From Desulfobulbaceae bacterium (GTDB lineage: Bacteria > Desulfobacterota > Desulfobulbia > Desulfobulbales > Desulfobulbaceae), in assembly GCA_027011235.1 (NCBI GenBank), contig JALVAI010000286.1:1-7684 (forward strand): a stretch of DNA of 7,684 bases, in the 5' to 3' direction. The notes under the pieces were generated by a model. That model did not search any database, was not told where the DNA came from, and saw only the letters and a program-made list of their open reading frames with translations. A program made the position numbers and the translations under genes. This document shows positions 5,374-7,684 of the stretch, piece by piece (position 1 is the stretch's first letter; each line of letters starts with the position of its first letter).

Positions 5374-6582
5374 TTATATCTTTTTGAAGACCAGGCAGCC
5401 ATTGGTGCCGCCGAAACCGTAACTGTTGGACATGACCGTTGTTAATGCGGCTTCACAGGTTGTTTGCACAATGTTCATATCCTCGGCCTGGGGATCCAGG
5501 TTGTCTATATTTGCCGTCCCGGCAATGAATCCATGGTTAAGCATCAGCAGGGAATAGATGGCCTCATGTACTCCGGCCGCGCCCAGGGAATGGCCGGACA
5601 GGGATTTTGTTGAACTGATGGGCGGGATATGATCACCAAAAACGGAGCGGATCGCCCGCAGTTCGACCAGGTCACCGATGGGTGTTGATGTGCCGTGGGC
5701 ATTGATATAATCAATGGGGATGTCAACATTTTCCAGGGCAAGTTTTATACACCGTTCCGCCCCCTTGCCCGAGGGGGCGACCATTTCATAACCGTCCGCA
5801 GTGGCGCCGTAACCGATAATCTCGCCAAGAATATGCGCTCCTCGTTTCCGCGCATGCTCCAGTTCCTCCACAACCACTATGCCGGCGCCGTTGGCAACCA
5901 CAAAACCGTCCCTGTCAATATCATATGGCCGTGATGCAGCTGTGGGTCGATGGTTGTATTTTGTTGACAATGCGCCCATGGCGTCAAACATCGAGGTCTG
6001 GGTCCAGTGTTCCTCATCGGAGCCGCCGGCAAAGACAATATCCTGTTTCCCCAGTTGAATCTGTTCCATGGCCGCGCCAATGCAGTGGGAGCCGGTGGCG
6101 CAGGCCGAGGAGATGGCGTAACAGGTACCCTGTATTTTGAACGGGGCGGTCAGGCAGGCCGACACGGTACTCGACATGGTGCGCGGCACCATAAACGGGC
6201 TGAGACGTTTTAATCCCTTGCTGCGCATCGTGTCCGCCGTCAGGACAACGTTTTCGGCAGAGGTGCCGCCGGAGCCGATGATCAGGCCGGTGCGCGGGCT
6301 GGAGACCTGGTCCTCCGTTAGCCCGGCATTGTCAATGGCCTGGACCATGGCAAGATAGGCATAGGCGGCGGCATCACCCATGAATCGATGGATTTTTTTG
6401 TCAATATGTTCTCTGGGCTTGATGTCAGTGAAGGCGCCCACTTGGGACCTGAGCCCCAACTCCTTGTATTCTGGTTGAAAACTGATGCCGGAAATTCCTT
6501 CCTGCAGGGAGCGCAGGGTTTCCGGCAGGGAGTTTCCAAGGGGCGATATCAGGCCCATTCCTGTTATGACAACACGTCGCAT
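5374..6582 (-). CDS. fabB: 3-oxoacyl-ACP synthase I (KAS I, FabB type)
   Basis: The 402-residue thiolase-fold enzyme condenses malonyl-ACP with acyl-ACP in type II fatty acid elongation in the cytoplasm. The catalytic triad is complete: Cys161 in SSACATGSH, His296 in NAHGTSTPIGD and His331 in LSGHSLGAAG, with the conserved Lys326 (STKSLSG). FabB rather than FabF is suggested by EQIQLGKQDIVFAGG, DAMGALSTKYN, the YGATADGYEMVAPSG region, VHEAIYSLLMLNHGFIA and the C-terminal MSNSYGFGGTN. All of these read like E. coli FabB, which is also close in length. In bacteria with FabA, FabB is required for unsaturated fatty acids; fabA is not in this window. The gene follows a YdfG-type dehydrogenase by 47 nt on the same strand and is probably cotranscribed with it. 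The ribosome binding site before the ATG at 6582 is poor. The start fits the family's N terminus MRRVVITGMGLISPLGN. Confidence 0.93.
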   Translation of the reverse strand: MRRVVITGMGLISPLGNSLPETLRSLQEGISGISFQPEYKELGLRSQVGAFTDIKPREHIDKKIHRFMGDAAAYAYLAMVQAIDNAGLTEDQVSSPRTGLIIGSGGTSAENVVLTADTMRSKGLKRLSPFMVPRTMSSTVSACLTAPFKIQGTCYAISSACATGSHCIGAAMEQIQLGKQDIVFAGGSDEEHWTQTSMFDAMGALSTKYNHRPTAASRPYDIDRDGFVVANGAGIVVVEELEHARKRGAHILGEIIGYGATADGYEMVAPSGKGAERCIKLALENVDIPIDYINAHGTSTPIGDLVELRAIRSVFGDHIPPISSTKSLSGHSLGAAGVHEAIYSLLMLNHGFIAGTANIDNLDPQAEDMNIVQTTCEAALTTVMSNSYGFGGTNGCLVFKKI

Positions 6583-6629
6583 ACGGGTAAAATTTTCTTT
6601 CAGTGCTATTTCATGGCAACGGGAAGGGG

Positions 6630-7388
6630 CTATTCCTCTTCCCTGTGAATGAGAAACGGCCCGCAGCTCTGGCAGACCGGCATAACTTCAACGGTATTGA
6701 TATTGACATGCGGCGGCACATTGGTTACCCAGTAAACAATGTCAGCAATGTCCACAGGGGTCAGGGGCCGGGTCCCCTGGTAGACCTGTTTTGCCCTGTC
6801 GGTGTCGCCATGAAAGCGGACAATGGAAAATTCGCTTTCGGAAAGACCTGGTTCGATATTGGTGACCCTGATTCCTGTTTCGACCAGGTCGGTGAGCAGG
6901 TTTCTGGAAAACTGTTTGACAAAGGCCTTGGTGCCGCCGTAAACGTTGCCACCGGGATAGGGATAATTGCCTGCCACGGAGCCGAGATTGATAATATGGC
7001 CCTGATTACGCCGTACCATCCCGGGCAGAATGGCCCGGGTCATGTACAAAAGGCCCTTGATATTGGTGTCAATCATGGTCTCCCAGTCATCCAGGTCCGC
7101 TTCCTGGGCCCCGGCAAGGCCAAGGGCGAGACCGGCATTGTTGACCAGCACGTCAATGGCGCCAAACTGTGCGGGCAGTCCGGAGACAGCTTGTTCCACC
7201 GCAGCCCGATCACGCACATCAAGAACCATGCTGTAAATGGGGACGCCGGGATGGGCTGCTTTGAACTTCTCCAGCCGTTCGCCCCGTCTGCCGGCAATGA
7301 TGAGCTGCCAGCCCTCCCGGGCAAAGCGATCACCGCAGGCAAGACCAAAGCCTGCGGTAGCGCCGGTAATCAGGATGGTTTTTTGCAT
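6630..7388 (-). CDS. ydfG: Short-chain dehydrogenase/reductase, YdfG type (NADP-dependent 3-hydroxy acid / L-allo-threonine dehydrogenase-like)
   Basis: The 252-residue classical SDR has a Rossmann fold with the NADP-binding TGATAGFG (residues 8-15), the NNAG motif (83-86), the catalytic Asn109 in DTNIKG, Ser137 in GSVAG and Tyr150-x3-Lys154 in YGGTKAF. An Arg pair at 34-35 (AGRRGERL) indicates a preference for NADP(H). Strings such as DWETMIDTNIKGL, RVTNIEPGL and VNINTVEVMPV closely resemble E. coli YdfG, which oxidises 3-hydroxy acids and L-allo-threonine or serine and reduces malonic semialdehyde. It is therefore not FabG, despite lying upstream of fabB. The ribosome binding site is weak (GGAT a few bases upstream), and the preceding leader has nine consecutive T residues (complement of 7403-7411). 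The final residues PFLIHREEE are typical in length. The physiological substrate here is inferred only from the family. Confidence 0.9.
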   Translation of the reverse strand: MQKTILITGATAGFGLACGDRFAREGWQLIIAGRRGERLEKFKAAHPGVPIYSMVLDVRDRAAVEQAVSGLPAQFGAIDVLVNNAGLALGLAGAQEADLDDWETMIDTNIKGLLYMTRAILPGMVRRNQGHIINLGSVAGNYPYPGGNVYGGTKAFVKQFSRNLLTDLVETGIRVTNIEPGLSESEFSIVRFHGDTDRAKQVYQGTRPLTPVDIADIVYWVTNVPPHVNINTVEVMPVCQSCGPFLIHREEE

Positions 7389-7601
7389 AAGGTATCCACG
7401 CTAAAAAAAAAGAAAAGCCCACGAGACTCAGGACCGAAAGAAAGCAGGTTTTTTAGGAAAAAACAACATTTTTCAAACCCTGGATGGAAATTTGGCGCCT
7501 GATGATTATATTAGCCGTTATCGTTGTTTGGCTACCTTGATATGTCCGGCCCGAAAGCCGGGACCTGAATTTGATAACCCTGGAGTGCAAAGGAGTAACC
7601 T
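7389..7601. other. Divergent intergenic region between the SDR and ferritin genes
   Basis: The region should carry promoters for both directions. On the minus strand, TTGAAA followed by TAAAAA is a weak -35/-10 pair. On the plus strand, TATATT (7507-7512) could be a -10 box, but it lacks a good -35. A short hairpin, CCGGC (7546-7550) with GCCGG (7557-7561) and loop CCGAAA, lies in the likely ferritin leader. A Fur box was looked for and not convincingly found; the GATGATTATATTA stretch is only a partial resemblance. Confidence 0.4.
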
Positions 7602-7684
7602 ATGTTGAAAAAAAAGATGCAGAAGGCCCTGAATAAACAGATCAACGCCGAGATGTATTCGGCTTATTTGTACCTGTCCATGGA
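7602..7684 (+). CDS. ftnA: Ferritin (FtnA type), N-terminal fragment
   Basis: Only the first 27 codons are in the window and the gene runs off the right edge. Ferritin stores iron in a 24-subunit cage, oxidising Fe(II) at a dinuclear ferroxidase centre. The visible residues MLKKKMQKALNKQINAEMYS followed by AYLYLSM match the first helix of prokaryotic ferritins. Glu17 is the first ferroxidase ligand and Tyr24 the conserved nearby tyrosine. A strong AAAGGAG (7589-7595) lies 6 nt upstream of the ATG, so the start is secure. The gene is divergent from the YdfG-type dehydrogenase. Regulation by Fur or oxygen stress is plausible for the family, but no clear operator is visible. The rest of the four-helix bundle cannot be checked here. 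Confidence 0.92.
   Translation, partial: MLKKKMQKALNKQINAEMYSAYLYLSM

Noticed and set aside
6603..7502. A 299-codon open frame on the plus strand across the SDR gene
   Set aside because: It is antisense to a dehydrogenase with every expected motif, has no ribosome binding site and shows no recognisable domain. Long antisense frames are common in GC-rich genes.
7501..7515. A Fur box upstream of ferritin
   Set aside because: GATGATTATATTA resembles only part of the consensus and lacks the second half-site symmetry.

Overview
The window is about 7.7 kb of ordinary chromosomal DNA, moderately GC-rich in the genes and AT-rich between them. It looks like a Gram-negative anaerobe, most likely a sulfate-reducer-type member of the Desulfobacterota (Desulfobulbales-like). 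This is inferred from the proteins: a proteobacterial FabB and YdfG-type dehydrogenase, a glnB-amtB pair with a sigma-54-like promoter, a CNB-PATAN (DUF4388) signalling protein, and a nested-palindrome intergenic repeat. No rRNA, tRNA, insertion sequence or CRISPR array is visible.

Layout. Positions 2-271 (+) hold the 3' end of ispG. Positions 272-412 hold a nested inverted repeat between convergent genes. A nitrogen block then runs on the minus strand: glnB-type PII (3091-2753), amtB (2695-1361) and, past two hairpins, a class I glutamine amidotransferase-like protein (1175-438). A sigma-54-like -24/-12 element lies 50 nt upstream of glnB, and three small palindromes lie about 100-150 bp further upstream. 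The stretch 3176-3803 has no convincing gene, but it holds those palindromes, a long hairpin and a stop-free minus-strand frame without an ATG. On the plus strand follow a small three-helix membrane protein (3804-4178) and a cytoplasmic protein combining a cysteine-containing N-terminal domain, a cyclic-nucleotide-binding-like domain and a PATAN domain (4230-5306). Convergent to these is a minus-strand lipid/oxidoreductase pair: a YdfG-type SDR (7388-6630) followed by fabB (6582-5374). At the right edge a ferritin gene begins (7602 onward, +), divergent from the SDR.

How they fit. PII and AmtB form the standard ammonium-sensing and uptake pair, and the amidotransferase-like protein downstream may be linked to nitrogen metabolism. 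The membrane protein and the CNB-PATAN protein look like a two-gene signalling unit of unknown function. FabB elongates fatty acids and controls unsaturated fatty acid synthesis where FabA is present; no fabA is visible here.

No clearly new large system was found. The best candidates for follow-up are the amidotransferase that lacks its usual His/Glu catalytic pair, the membrane protein/CNB-PATAN pair, the nested repeat at 272-412, and the structured intergenic region 3176-3803.
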